Of a stretch of DNA of 64,000 nt, positions 12,806 through 21,637 are shown in pieces. Where the stretch lies: positions 186,001 to 250,000 of the forward strand of contig NZ_CP047943.1 of NCBI RefSeq assembly GCF_014279595.1, given 5' to 3'. This stretch comes from Synechococcus sp. RS9909 (GTDB lineage Bacteria; Cyanobacteriota; Cyanobacteriia; PCC-6307; Cyanobiaceae). The notes under the pieces were generated by a model. It made no database searches. It saw only the letters and a program-made list of their open reading frames with translations, and had not been told where the DNA came from. The translations under genes were made by a program, and so were the position numbers. Each line of letters begins with the position of its first letter. Position 1 is the first letter of the stretch.

Positions 12806-15196
12806 ATGAGCTTTCTGGCCGGCCTGAACGACGCCCAACGGCGGGCGGTGGATCACCACGAAGGGCCGCTGCTAGTGGTGGCGGGTGCGGGCAGCGGCAA
12901 GACCCGGGCCCTCACCCACAGGATTGCCCATCTGATCGGCGAGCACGGCGCTGATCCGGCCCAGATCCTGGCGGTGACCTTCACCAACAAGGCGGCCCGG
13001 GAGATGAAGGAGCGGCTGGAACTGCTGTTGGCGCAGCGGTTGGCCCAGAGCCAGTTCGGCCAGCCCTGGAGCACCCTGCCGCCGGTGGAGCAGCGGCAGC
13101 TGCGTTCCCGCATCTATCGGGAGGTGACCAAGGACCTGTGGATCGGCACCTTCCATGCTCTGTTCGCGCGGATGCTGCGCTTTGACATCGACAAGTTCAA
13201 GGATGCGGAAGGCCTGAGCTGGACCAAGCAGTTTTCGATCTACGACGAGACCGACGCCCAAAGTCTGGTGAAGGAGATCGTCACCCAGGAGCTGCAGCTG
13301 GATCCCAAGCGCTTTGATCCGAAGAAGACGCGCTGGGCGATCAGCAACGCCAAGAACCAGGGCTGGCTGCCGGATGACCTGGAGGCGAATGCGGAAGGGC
13401 AGCGGGGCAAGCTCACCGCCGATGTGTATCGCCGTTACCGCAAGGCCCTGGCGGCCAACAACGCTCTTGATTTCGACGATCTGCTGCTGCTGCCCGTGCA
13501 GTTGCTGCAGCAGAACGAGCAGGTGCGCGCCTACTGGCACCGCCGCTTCCGCCATGTGCTGGTGGATGAGTATCAAGACACCAACCGCACCCAATACGAG
13601 CTGATCAAGCTGCTGGTGACCGACGGCAAGGATCCGCAGGTGTACGACAACTGGAGCGGCCGCTCCGTGTTCGTGGTGGGCGACGCCGACCAGAGCATCT
13701 ACAGCTTTCGCGCCGCCGATTTCACGATCCTGATGGGTTTTCAGGACGACTTCGGCGACAAGGCTCCCGACGACAGCACCCGCACGATGGTGAAGCTGGA
13801 GGAGAACTACCGCTCCACCGCCACGATCCTGGAGGCGGCCAATGCCCTGATCGCCCACAACAGCGAGCGGATCGACAAGGTGCTCAGGCCCACCCGCGGC
13901 GAGGGGGAGCTGATTTCGCTCACCCGCTGCGACGACGAGATCGCCGAAGCCGAAGCGGTGGTGCACCGGCTGCGCATGATGGAGGCGGCCAACCCGGAGC
14001 TGGGTTGGGGCGACATGGCGGTGCTCTACCGCACCAATGCCCAGTCGCGGGCGATCGAGGAATCGCTGGTGCGCTGGCGCATTCCCTACGTGGTGGTGGG
14101 TGGTCTGCGTTTCTACGACCGGCGCGAGATCAAGGATCTGCTCGCCTACCTCCGCCTGCTGGTGAATCCGGCCGACACCGTGAGCCTGCTGCGGGTGATC
14201 AATGTGCCGCGGCGCGGCATCGGCAAAACCACGATCCAGCGGCTCACCGATGCGGCCAATCAGCTCGGCATTCCGCTCTGGGATGTGGTGAGCGATCCGG
14301 AGGCGGTGCGTTCCCTCGGGGGCCGTTCCGCCAAGGGGTTGCTGCAGTTCTGCGAGCTGATCGGTGGCCTCAAGGAACGGATCCATGACGCCGCTCCGTC
14401 GGAGCTGATCCAGACGGTGATGGAGCAGAGCGGCTATGTGAGTGAGCTGATCGCCGACGCCACCGATGAGGCGGAGGAGCGGCGCCGCAACCTGCAGGAA
14501 CTGGTGAATGCGGCGCTGCAATACCAGGAGGAGAACGACGAGGGCGATCTCGAGGGCTTCCTGGCCTCGGCGGCCCTCGCGAGTGACGCCGACAGCAAGG
14601 ACACGGCCGCCGATCGCGTCACCCTGATGACCTTGCACAGCAGCAAGGGGCTGGAGTTTCCGGTGGTGTGTCTGGTGGGGTTGGAGCAGGGGCTGTTCCC
14701 CAGTTACCGCTCCCTCGATGATCCGGCCTCGCTGGAGGAGGAGCGGCGGCTCTGCTACGTGGGCATCACCCGCGCCAAGGAGCGCCTGTTTCTCTCTCAC
14801 GCCAGTGAGCGCCGGCTCTGGGGCGGCATGCGCGAGGCGGCGGTGCCGAGTGTGTTCCTCTCCGAGCTGCCGGAGGCCCTGGTGCAGGGCGATGTGCCCC
14901 GCAGCGGTGGTGCGGCGCTGCGGCGGGAGCAACGGCTGGAGCGGCTCACCCGGGTGGATCGGGACGATGCGCGCCGGGCGGCCCCCGCCAATGCGGTGCG
15001 TCGGCGTCAGGCGGGCCCGGCACCGGGCAAGAGCTGGAGCGTGGGCGATCGGGTGCTGCACAGCAGCTTTGGCGAGGGGGAGATCACCCACACCTTCGGC
15101 AGCGGCGAGAAGGTGTCGATCGCGGTGAAATTCGCCGGCATGGGCCCGAAGATCCTCGATCCGCGCCTGGCGCCGATTCAGCCGCTGCGTGAGTAG
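12806..15196 (+). CDS. pcrA: ATP-dependent DNA helicase, UvrD/PcrA/Rep family
   Basis: Superfamily 1 3-to-5 helicase for excision repair and clearing of replication forks. The 796 residues carry motif Q (LNDAQRRAV), Walker A AGAGSGKT, FTNKAAREMKER (Ia), LVDEYQDTN (II), GDADQSIYSFRAAD (III), NYRS (IV), LMTLHSSKGLEFP (V) and YVGITRAKERL (VI). The C-terminal end has the small barrel VGDRVLHSSFGEGEITH typical of PcrA. Length is normal. It stands alone in the cluster as a housekeeping gene, 44 bases after the sulfotransferase. Naming as uvrD or pcrA is a matter of convention. Confidence 0.95.
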   Translation: MSFLAGLNDAQRRAVDHHEGPLLVVAGAGSGKTRALTHRIAHLIGEHGADPAQILAVTFTNKAAREMKERLELLLAQRLAQSQFGQPWSTLPPVEQRQLRSRIYREVTKDLWIGTFHALFARMLRFDIDKFKDAEGLSWTKQFSIYDETDAQSLVKEIVTQELQLDPKRFDPKKTRWAISNAKNQGWLPDDLEANAEGQRGKLTADVYRRYRKALAANNALDFDDLLLLPVQLLQQNEQVRAYWHRRFRHVLVDEYQDTNRTQYELIKLLVTDGKDPQVYDNWSGRSVFVVGDADQSIYSFRAADFTILMGFQDDFGDKAPDDSTRTMVKLEENYRSTATILEAANALIAHNSERIDKVLRPTRGEGELISLTRCDDEIAEAEAVVHRLRMMEAANPELGWGDMAVLYRTNAQSRAIEESLVRWRIPYVVVGGLRFYDRREIKDLLAYLRLLVNPADTVSLLRVINVPRRGIGKTTIQRLTDAANQLGIPLWDVVSDPEAVRSLGGRSAKGLLQFCELIGGLKERIHDAAPSELIQTVMEQSGYVSELIADATDEAEERRRNLQELVNAALQYQEENDEGDLEGFLASAALASDADSKDTAADRVTLMTLHSSKGLEFPVVCLVGLEQGLFPSYRSLDDPASLEEERRLCYVGITRAKERLFLSHASERRLWGGMREAAVPSVFLSELPEALVQGDVPRSGGAALRREQRLERLTRVDRDDARRAAPANAVRRRQAGPAPGKSWSVGDRVLHSSFGEGEITHTFGSGEKVSIAVKFAGMGPKILDPRLAPIQPLRE

Positions 15197-15231
15197 GGGC
15201 AGTACTGTCAACGCCTTGCTGCATCGGCCGC

Positions 15232-16089
15232 ATGGGTCCACGCCGGGAGCTGGTTTCGGTCTCCGCTGAAACCCATTGCTATGTGTCGGGCTACTGGTCG
15301 ATCCGTGGCAATCAGAAGCGTTCCGGGGAGCACTACAACACTCTGCTGCCGCACAGCCTCGATCTGATTCGGGGGCAGTCACTGGTGTTCTTCACCAGTG
15401 GCGATGCGGTTTCGCAGTGGGTGAGTGATCTCTGCGCCGCCCGTTCGATTCAGCTGCAGTTGAAGGAACGACAGATCGAGCAGCTTCCGGCCTGGACCAT
15501 GGCGGAGCAGCTGGTGGAGTGTTGCCGCCGCATGCAGCTGGATGCCTGGAGTCGCCCCGATCGTTTCGGCGGCGAGAAGGGCGTGATTCACTACTGGCGC
15601 GATCTCAAGGGTTCAGGAGCGGAGACGTTTCATCGCATGCATGCCATCTGGCTGAGTAAACCCGCCCTGGCTGCCGAATGTGCTCTGGAGGCCAGTGAGA
15701 ATCGCGTGGTGTGGATTGATGCCACCGTGTCGCGGTTCAATCGCAGCCGCAGCAACTGGCGCTTCTGGTTGACAGCGAATTGCCCTGGAAGGCTCTCCCA
15801 TTACGGCAGTCAGATGCGCCGGCTTGGACGCCAGCTTCCCCTCAATGCCTCTTACCTTTCGGCGCCGCGCACTCTCTGGCCTCAGGTGCGGGATCTCTTC
15901 ACCACCGTTGCTGAAGCCGCTTATGCGATGCCCTACGGCAATGATGCGGAGACTTTGTTTTCGGAATGCCTGCAACGACATCCAGAGTGGTTTCACTGCA
16001 TCGGCATGCCCTACTCCCGCTTGAAGGGCCGCTCGGCTTTGAAAGCACGTTTTCAGGACGGCTGGCGTGGTGTGTTGAATTTTCGATGA
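15232..16089 (+). CDS. Hypothetical protein, possible HtrL/YibB-type glycosyltransferase
   Basis: A 285-residue soluble protein. The beginning (SAETHCYVSGYWSIRGNQKRS, then LVFFTSGD) recalls proteins of the HtrL/YibB group, which read a start-of-domain tyrosine-rich segment followed by a strand and acidic residue. WIDATVSRFNRSRSNWRFW in the middle may be the metal-binding strand. No signal peptide or membrane segment. It overlaps the start of the next gene (ATG at 16086). Assignment is tentative; the neighbourhood supports a glycan role. Confidence 0.5.
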   Translation: MGPRRELVSVSAETHCYVSGYWSIRGNQKRSGEHYNTLLPHSLDLIRGQSLVFFTSGDAVSQWVSDLCAARSIQLQLKERQIEQLPAWTMAEQLVECCRRMQLDAWSRPDRFGGEKGVIHYWRDLKGSGAETFHRMHAIWLSKPALAAECALEASENRVVWIDATVSRFNRSRSNWRFWLTANCPGRLSHYGSQMRRLGRQLPLNASYLSAPRTLWPQVRDLFTTVAEAAYAMPYGNDAETLFSECLQRHPEWFHCIGMPYSRLKGRSALKARFQDGWRGVLNFR

Positions 16090-17201
16090 TGCGTTCTTTG
16101 CTGCAGCGGCTGAAGGGCAAGACCGTCAAAACGTCGAAGACGACCTCCCAGCCTCGGGATGGCGATTTGAGCAACGGATTTGGTGCCAAGCGGCTGCTGC
16201 GTTCGCTGACGCCCTGCTCCGGAGGGGTGCAGCCGCTGGAGCGCTCTGAGGTGCTCGTGGATGTGCAGGTGCTCACCCGTTATTGCGCGATTGAGCGGCC
16301 TTACTGGACCTGCTTTTTGGAGCACTATCACGGTCTCGGCGTGCGCCGACTCCAGGTCTGCGTGCAGAGCGAAGCCGAGGCCGAGGAGCTGCTTGCCATG
16401 GGTGCGCCTGAAGCATTGGACCTCTGCGTGCACCGGTTGCCGGCGGATCGGGATCCGAGTGCTGCTTTGCACAGCCTTCCCTTTGCATCCCTCGCCGAGC
16501 AGGCGCCCTTCACCCTGATGGTCGACTGCGATGAATACCTGCAACCGCTCCGGCCAGATCTGAGCGTGGTCCAACTGGCAGCGGTGTTTCCCCAGACAGC
16601 GCAGTGGTTTTTCCCCTGGTTGATGCGTCCCTGCCTGGAACCGGCTGATCAGCAGCTGGGGGGCTTCTGGGGGCACGTGGGCAAACCGTTGATTCGCTCC
16701 GAACGGATGGCTGGGGTGGCTCACGACCATGCCTTTCGCCTGCATCCCTCATCTCAGGATTCCGTCCCTGGTCCTGCTTCGGCGCCGGCGGGGATTTTCG
16801 GCTTTGCACTGGTGCATTACTGGTCGCGTAGTTTTCGTGACGCTCTGCTGAAAACCTTCAACAATCGCTTCCGCGATGCCAAGAGTGCGGATCTTGATCA
16901 GGCGTTAACGCTCATCCACGCAGGCGATTTACCTGTTCGCCTTCGGCTGCTGGCCTATCTCTGGGTGCAGAACGGCTACCTTCAGGCCCCGAATCATCCG
17001 CTTGAGACGCTCGATCTTGAGCTCGAGCAACACATGCTGCGTCGTTGTCTGTCTGAGGCTGAAGAGGAGATTTGTCGCGACAGTTTTGACCGTTACTGCG
17101 AGCAATTACGTGCTGAGAGCCACACCTTGCCGCTCTATCCGGCGATTCCGCTGCATGCCCTGGCGGAGCGGTTGCCCCTGCCTCACACCAGACGCGCGTA
17201 G
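16086..17201 (+). CDS. Glycosyltransferase family 92 / GT2-like protein
   Basis: A 371-residue protein. After a basic N-terminus it has VQVLTRYCAIERPYWTCFLEHYHGLGVRRLQV, a pattern (write as R-x5-W-x3-H-x-x-LGV) common to the GT92-like and Glyco_tranf_2_4 families that begin with a call such as 'in a body of water, go back to the start'; the DxD-like motif is MVDCDEYLQP about residue 152. A histidine in FALVHYWSRS follows, as expected for the family. The start ATG ATG at 16086 overlaps the stop of the preceding gene. The gene converges with and overlaps the sulfotransferase at 17183 by 19 bases. Substrate unknown. Confidence 0.65.
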   Translation: MMRSLLQRLKGKTVKTSKTTSQPRDGDLSNGFGAKRLLRSLTPCSGGVQPLERSEVLVDVQVLTRYCAIERPYWTCFLEHYHGLGVRRLQVCVQSEAEAEELLAMGAPEALDLCVHRLPADRDPSAALHSLPFASLAEQAPFTLMVDCDEYLQPLRPDLSVVQLAAVFPQTAQWFFPWLMRPCLEPADQQLGGFWGHVGKPLIRSERMAGVAHDHAFRLHPSSQDSVPGPASAPAGIFGFALVHYWSRSFRDALLKTFNNRFRDAKSADLDQALTLIHAGDLPVRLRLLAYLWVQNGYLQAPNHPLETLDLELEQHMLRRCLSEAEEEICRDSFDRYCEQLRAESHTLPLYPAIPLHALAERLPLPHTRRA

Positions 17202-18061
17202 GGCCAGAGCTGCTCGACCTGATCGCCGAAGCGCTCTCGGCAGGCGGTGTAGGTGGGGGCGTAATGATGCGCGATGGCTCTCAACAAGTTGGTGTCGCGG
17301 AACTGGGGGCCTGGCGCGGCATTGATTTTTTTCGTGAGCTCGGGCGGCGGCAGTTTGAGATTGAGGAACCGGGCGAGCCTGGTGTGACTGTGCTGCTGGA
17401 AGAGGCGCTCGTGGAACTCCACCAGCACATCGTTGGCAGGGAACGCGGCCTCGATCGCCGCCAATGTGTGTTCGTAGCGACTATGGCGCTCACAGCGCGC
17501 CGACCGATAGTGCACGGCCAAAGCCCGATCCGGATCAGCGATCCGGCTGAGTTCCGGCACATGCCCCTCGCGCCGAATCAAACGCAGCTGCGACTGAATC
17601 CGATCGACTGGATCGCGCAACAAAAAAATCAGCTTCACCGTGAAACCACGGCGGCGCAGCTGACGGCGGATGTGGCGCAGCCTGTCGGCATGGAGTTGGG
17701 CGTAGTAAGGCGAGATATCGCCGGTGGCGTGAATGGTGGGGTTGTCCGCCACTAAGTGATCGAAATAGTCGAGATAGTGGTGATGGCGCACCCGCATGAG
17801 GAGTTGTTTCTGCTCGGTGGGCAGAGCCAGAAACTCCTCATGGCTGAAGCGGCGCGCCGAGCCGAAGCTGGCGTTCAGTTGTTCCTGGCGACGGCGATGG
17901 CGACGCCATTGGCCGCGCAGGCTGGCTTTGGGATTGACGAGGGCGTTGTATTCCTTCGTGAAGCCCATGTCGACGGCATCGCAGCGGTTCAGCTGCTGGT
18001 GCAGCCAGGTGGTGCCGGCTCTCTGGGCCCCCAGTCCGAGAATGAACAGCTTTTCGGTCAC
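17183..18061 (-). CDS. Sulfotransferase family protein (paralogue of 4370-5236)
   Basis: A 292-residue predicted PAPS-dependent sulfotransferase. The P-loop-like segment LGLGAQRAGTTWLHQQLN lies directly at the N-terminus and FLLRDPVDRIQSQLRL gives the 3-prime-phosphate site. It is clearly related to the protein at 4370-5236 (GVGAQKAGTSWLHQQLH). A GTG at 18061 forms a GTGA overlap with the stop of selD and is my preferred start; ATG at 18085 would add eight residues. It is the last gene of the leftward series that begins at 25768. Acceptor unknown. Confidence 0.8.
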   Translation of the reverse strand: MTEKLFILGLGAQRAGTTWLHQQLNRCDAVDMGFTKEYNALVNPKASLRGQWRRHRRRQEQLNASFGSARRFSHEEFLALPTEQKQLLMRVRHHHYLDYFDHLVADNPTIHATGDISPYYAQLHADRLRHIRRQLRRRGFTVKLIFLLRDPVDRIQSQLRLIRREGHVPELSRIADPDRALAVHYRSARCERHSRYEHTLAAIEAAFPANDVLVEFHERLFQQHSHTRLARFLNLKLPPPELTKKINAAPGPQFRDTNLLRAIAHHYAPTYTACRERFGDQVEQLWPYARLV

Positions 18062-20232
18062 AACACCGATCCGATCGGCCGCCAACCTGGATTGGTGTGC
18101 CGGATCCGGTCGTTGAAGCTGCGGGTGCAGGCGATCAGCAGTGGGCCGCAGGTCTGGGGATCCACCAACAGTTCCAGCAGGGCCTGGTGAGCGCTGCTGC
18201 CTGCCGTCATCGCCCCCAGCTGGAGCGTGACGGCGGCTGGTTGATCGCCGTCCGGCTCGAGCGCTCGCCAGGCCAGGCGGTTGGCGGGGGCGAGGCTGCT
18301 GGCGATCCCGTCAGTGAGCAGGCCAAGGGCACCGGGGAGGGCCGGGATCGTTTCGGCGTGGAGCTGGAGGCGGCGTGAGCGATCCGGCGGCAGCATTTCC
18401 AAGAGGTGACCCAGAAGTCCGAAGCCGGTGATGTCGGTGGCGGCATGGATGGCGCCGGGATCATGGCGTTGCAGGCCTTGGAGTGCCTCCACCAGCTCGT
18501 GTTGGCTTTGGTTCATCTGCTGCTGTGCCCGCTCCAGGTCGGCGGCTGTGGCGACACCGGCCATGGCGGCAGCAAAGAGCACGCCGGTGCCGAGCGGACG
18601 GCTCAACCAGAGTTGATCGCCGGCCTGCAGGCCGCGCTTGGGCCAGAAGCGCTCGGGTGTAATGGCACCCTGCACGCTGAGGCTGATCTGCAACCCCAAG
18701 CTGATTGGGCTCGGAGTGGCTTCTGGGCCACTGTTGCGTGCTTCCAGGGTGTGGCCGCCGATCAGCTCGGCGCCCTGTTCGCTGAGGGCGTCGCGGATGC
18801 CAGCGAGGCTCTGGCCGAGCAGATGCTGTTGCAGGCCCTCAGCCACGGCCGGCAGGGTCACCACCGCCTGGGCCGAGCGGGGCAGGGCTCCGCAGGCCCA
18901 GAGGTCGGAGCAGGCATGGAGAGCGGTGAGGCGGCCATTGCGCCAGGGATCGCTGAGCAGGGCGGGAAAGCCATCCACGCTCTGCAACAGCAGCTGGCCT
19001 TGATCGTCATGGCCCAGGGACTGGGCATCCTCCGGCAGGCGGCCAAGGCGATCGAGGCCGGCGTTGGTCAGTGCCCGTTGCAGGGGCTGGGCTGGCAGCT
19101 TGGCGGCGCAACCGCGGCAGAGCATGGCGGCTTGCTCCGCACCCTCTGCAGCACCGGTCATGGCTGAGTGCGGCTGCAGGCGCGCCATGAAGCGCCGGTC
19201 GATCCGTTGTTTCCAGCGCCAGAGCCAGCGCTGCGGGCCGAACCAGAGCGGCCCCCAGAGGGCCCAGGCCTGGGGGCGATTCCCCAGCAGTTGCAGGGCG
19301 CGGCGCTGGGGGTACCAGGGGGGTGGTGTCCGGCCAGCCGCCAGCGATTCCAGGGACCGGGCCAAAGGCCGGGCAGCGCGCACGGCCCAGACGCCCGAGG
19401 GCGGCCGGGGCGCCGCGTCGATCACGGCGCAATCACCTGCGGCGAGGATCTCGGGATGGCCGAGCACCTGCAGGCTGGTGTTGGTGCGCAGGCGCCCTCG
19501 GCCATCGCAGGGCAGGCCGCTGGCGGCGAGCCAGGCGGGAGCACGGCTGCCGCTGCAGTTCAAGACGGGGCCGCGACCTGCTGGCTCGGCAGCCAGCAGC
19601 TGGATTCGGGCGTTCTTCAAGGCGGTGCGTAGGGAGGCCGGCAGGTGATCGAGGTTGCGGGCTTGCAGTTGCAGGCGGCGTTGGGGCCAGCGCTGGCGCA
19701 GGGCGAGCACCACCTCCAGTGCCGCCAGACCACTGCCCACCACCGTGAAGGGTGATGCCGGAGTCTCGCGATCACCAGCAGCCCCGTCCTCAGCATCCTG
19801 GCTGTCCAGCCAGGCCAGGGCCGGCTCCAGGGGCTTGATCGCCTGGCTGCCTTCCAGTGCCGGGGTAATGCAGCCGAGGTTGCAGCTGAGGCGCTCGTAG
19901 TGAAGGGCGGGGCGGTCCTGCAGCCGCAGCTGCTGGCTGTGGGGATCGATCCCGGTGATCTCCGCCTGCACGAAGGCGACGCCGGCTCGATCGGCCAGGG
20001 CGGCGAGATCGAGGCTCACGTCGCCTGGCTGGTAATCGCCGGCAATCAGGCCCGGGATCATGCCGGAATAGAGGCTGGTGCGGCTGCGGCTCACGAGGGT
20101 GATCAACCCCGGCGGCCGGCGTTGCGGTTGCATCGCCCAGCGGCGCAGCAGCAGGGCGTGGCTGTGGCCACCGCCGGCGAGCAGCAGATGTTCAGAAGCC
20201 GACGCTGGCACGAAAGACCCAGGTGAGTGCAT
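18058..20232 (-). CDS. selD: NAD(P)H dehydrogenase-like / selenide, water dikinase fusion
   Basis: A 724-residue two-domain protein. Residues 1-370 are a pyridine nucleotide-disulfide oxidoreductase related to NDH-2 (LLLAGGGHSHALLLRRW, SGMIPGLIAGDY, VVGSGLAALEVVLAL, LAAGDCAVID). Residues about 385-724 are SelD, which makes selenophosphate from selenide and ATP; the active-site region is CRGCAAKLP with a cysteine (not selenocysteine), followed by a GHDDQGQLLLQSVDGFP segment, and TDITGFGLLGHL. This fusion is characteristic of cyanobacteria, where selenophosphate probably serves tRNA 2-selenouridine. The start at 20232 overlaps the upstream gene by 41 bases; GTG at 20211 is an alternative. Confidence 0.92.
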   Translation of the reverse strand: MHSPGSFVPASASEHLLLAGGGHSHALLLRRWAMQPQRRPPGLITLVSRSRTSLYSGMIPGLIAGDYQPGDVSLDLAALADRAGVAFVQAEITGIDPHSQQLRLQDRPALHYERLSCNLGCITPALEGSQAIKPLEPALAWLDSQDAEDGAAGDRETPASPFTVVGSGLAALEVVLALRQRWPQRRLQLQARNLDHLPASLRTALKNARIQLLAAEPAGRGPVLNCSGSRAPAWLAASGLPCDGRGRLRTNTSLQVLGHPEILAAGDCAVIDAAPRPPSGVWAVRAARPLARSLESLAAGRTPPPWYPQRRALQLLGNRPQAWALWGPLWFGPQRWLWRWKQRIDRRFMARLQPHSAMTGAAEGAEQAAMLCRGCAAKLPAQPLQRALTNAGLDRLGRLPEDAQSLGHDDQGQLLLQSVDGFPALLSDPWRNGRLTALHACSDLWACGALPRSAQAVVTLPAVAEGLQQHLLGQSLAGIRDALSEQGAELIGGHTLEARNSGPEATPSPISLGLQISLSVQGAITPERFWPKRGLQAGDQLWLSRPLGTGVLFAAAMAGVATAADLERAQQQMNQSQHELVEALQGLQRHDPGAIHAATDITGFGLLGHLLEMLPPDRSRRLQLHAETIPALPGALGLLTDGIASSLAPANRLAWRALEPDGDQPAAVTLQLGAMTAGSSAHQALLELLVDPQTCGPLLIACTRSFNDRIRHTNPGWRPIGSVL

Positions 20233-21637
20233 CCCAATCCTGAACCTCGTTCTTTTCGGCGAAATTCACACCCCAGGTGAGACGAAAGGGAATGCCGCCG
20301 GTGAGATTGATTGAGGCGGCTGCCTGAGCAGTGCCGCTGCGGTATTCCACAAACATCCCCCACCACTCGTTCACCACGAGGCTGAGGGTGCCGATCGGAC
20401 TCCAGCAGAGATCGTTGTCGACCGCGAACGACCCCGTGCGGTCTTCCACGCCATCAATACAGGCAAAGCGCAGCGGGTTTTCCCAGCTGTTGACACTCTG
20501 GTTGGCAAAACGTCCCGTGCCGAAACCACCATTGGCAATCAACAGGGGGTAATCCTTGCCGCCGCTGCCGAGCCACCAGCCCTTGGAGGCCATCAAATAC
20601 AGGTTGCGGCCGGTGTCGGTGTTGTCATCCCACTGGATCACCTGTTCACCACCGAAGGCGATGCCGCCAGTGTCGCCGATGGCTGTGGCGATGCGGAAGC
20701 CACTGGCCACACCTTCACCCACCTGGGTGGTGCCACCGGCGGCGTTGTCTCCCTGGTAGACGCTGCGGAAGGAGGTGTTGAGGCCAACGCTCCAGCTGCC
20801 CGCCTGCAGCACATTCACGTTGAGAATGGCGGTGGCATCGCCGTTGTTCCAGGCGAAGAAGGATTCATCCTTGGCGCGACGACTGTTGCCCAGCACAGCC
20901 ACATCACCGAACCAACGCTGGCTCCAGCGGAAGCCATTGGGAACGAACCAGCCAATGTCAGGACCCACCAGCCCGTCTGAGAAGGCAATGGAGCGATCCA
21001 GCGCCTGCAGCTTCGGCGGCGGCGGCAGTTCGGGCACGCGGCTGGGTTGGTCCTGCTCGATCGCCAGCGCCTCGGGCGGCGGTGCTTCCTTCTCTTCCAC
21101 CACCACGGTGGTGGAGTCTTCAGCGGTGATGGTTTCAGTGCTTCCGTCGCCCTCAGTCACTTGGATCTGGACCTCTGTTCTCTCTTCAACCTCGGCGATC
21201 GCATCGGTGCTGGGCACCGGTTCCCACACCACCTCAGTGGTGATGGTGGTGGGTTCGCCGGCGAGGGTTTCGCTGTCGCTGCTGGGCACCGGCTCCCAGA
21301 CCACCGCTTGGGGCATGGCTGGCGCCGCGGGTTGGGGCCCGCTCCCGCGAGCGTCGCGGTTGGGCTCTTCCACCGGCTCCCAGACGATCGGCGAAGCGTT
21401 CTCCTGGCTGCCGTCAGGGGCTTTCGCTGGCCCGCCACCATCCACGGCCGGCACCAGGATCTGTGACTCCTCCGCCTGCTTGGGGGTCACCGGTTCCCAC
21501 ACCACCTGAGCGCGCAGGGGGGCACTTGCAACAGCTCCCGCTCCCGCCCCCAGCAGGGCCCCGGCCCCCACCAGAGCGAGCCAGCGCTGGCGGCGCCCTG
21601 CGCGGCGCCTCACCAACCGCACCCCACCTGTCGCCAT
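20192..21637 (-). CDS. Secreted/outer-membrane protein with VVWEPV repeats
   Basis: A 481-residue protein of unknown function. It has an arginine-rich N-terminus followed by a hydrophobic signal-like stretch (LALVGAGALLGAGAGAVA) and a likely cleavage after ASAPLRA. Residues about 45-160 hold four copies of VVWEPV (one IVWEPV) spaced 35-60 residues apart in acidic, proline-rich sequence. The C-terminal 260 residues alternate hydrophobic and polar residues, end in phenylalanine (RASVGF) and look like an outer-membrane beta-barrel. ATG at 21637 overlaps the galE stop. Being between wza/wzz/galE and selD suggests, but does not prove, a role in the envelope or export. Confidence 0.7.
   Translation of the reverse strand: MATGGVRLVRRRAGRRQRWLALVGAGALLGAGAGAVASAPLRAQVVWEPVTPKQAEESQILVPAVDGGGPAKAPDGSQENASPIVWEPVEEPNRDARGSGPQPAAPAMPQAVVWEPVPSSDSETLAGEPTTITTEVVWEPVPSTDAIAEVEERTEVQIQVTEGDGSTETITAEDSTTVVVEEKEAPPPEALAIEQDQPSRVPELPPPPKLQALDRSIAFSDGLVGPDIGWFVPNGFRWSQRWFGDVAVLGNSRRAKDESFFAWNNGDATAILNVNVLQAGSWSVGLNTSFRSVYQGDNAAGGTTQVGEGVASGFRIATAIGDTGGIAFGGEQVIQWDDNTDTGRNLYLMASKGWWLGSGGKDYPLLIANGGFGTGRFANQSVNSWENPLRFACIDGVEDRTGSFAVDNDLCWSPIGTLSLVVNEWWGMFVEYRSGTAQAAASINLTGGIPFRLTWGVNFAEKNEVQDWDALTWVFRASVGF

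Noticed and set aside
12872-15382. Very long open frame on the minus strand opposite the helicase gene
   Set aside because: It is a GC-skew shadow: the plus strand has all helicase motifs, while the minus translation is His/Gln/Leu-rich with no recognisable motif.
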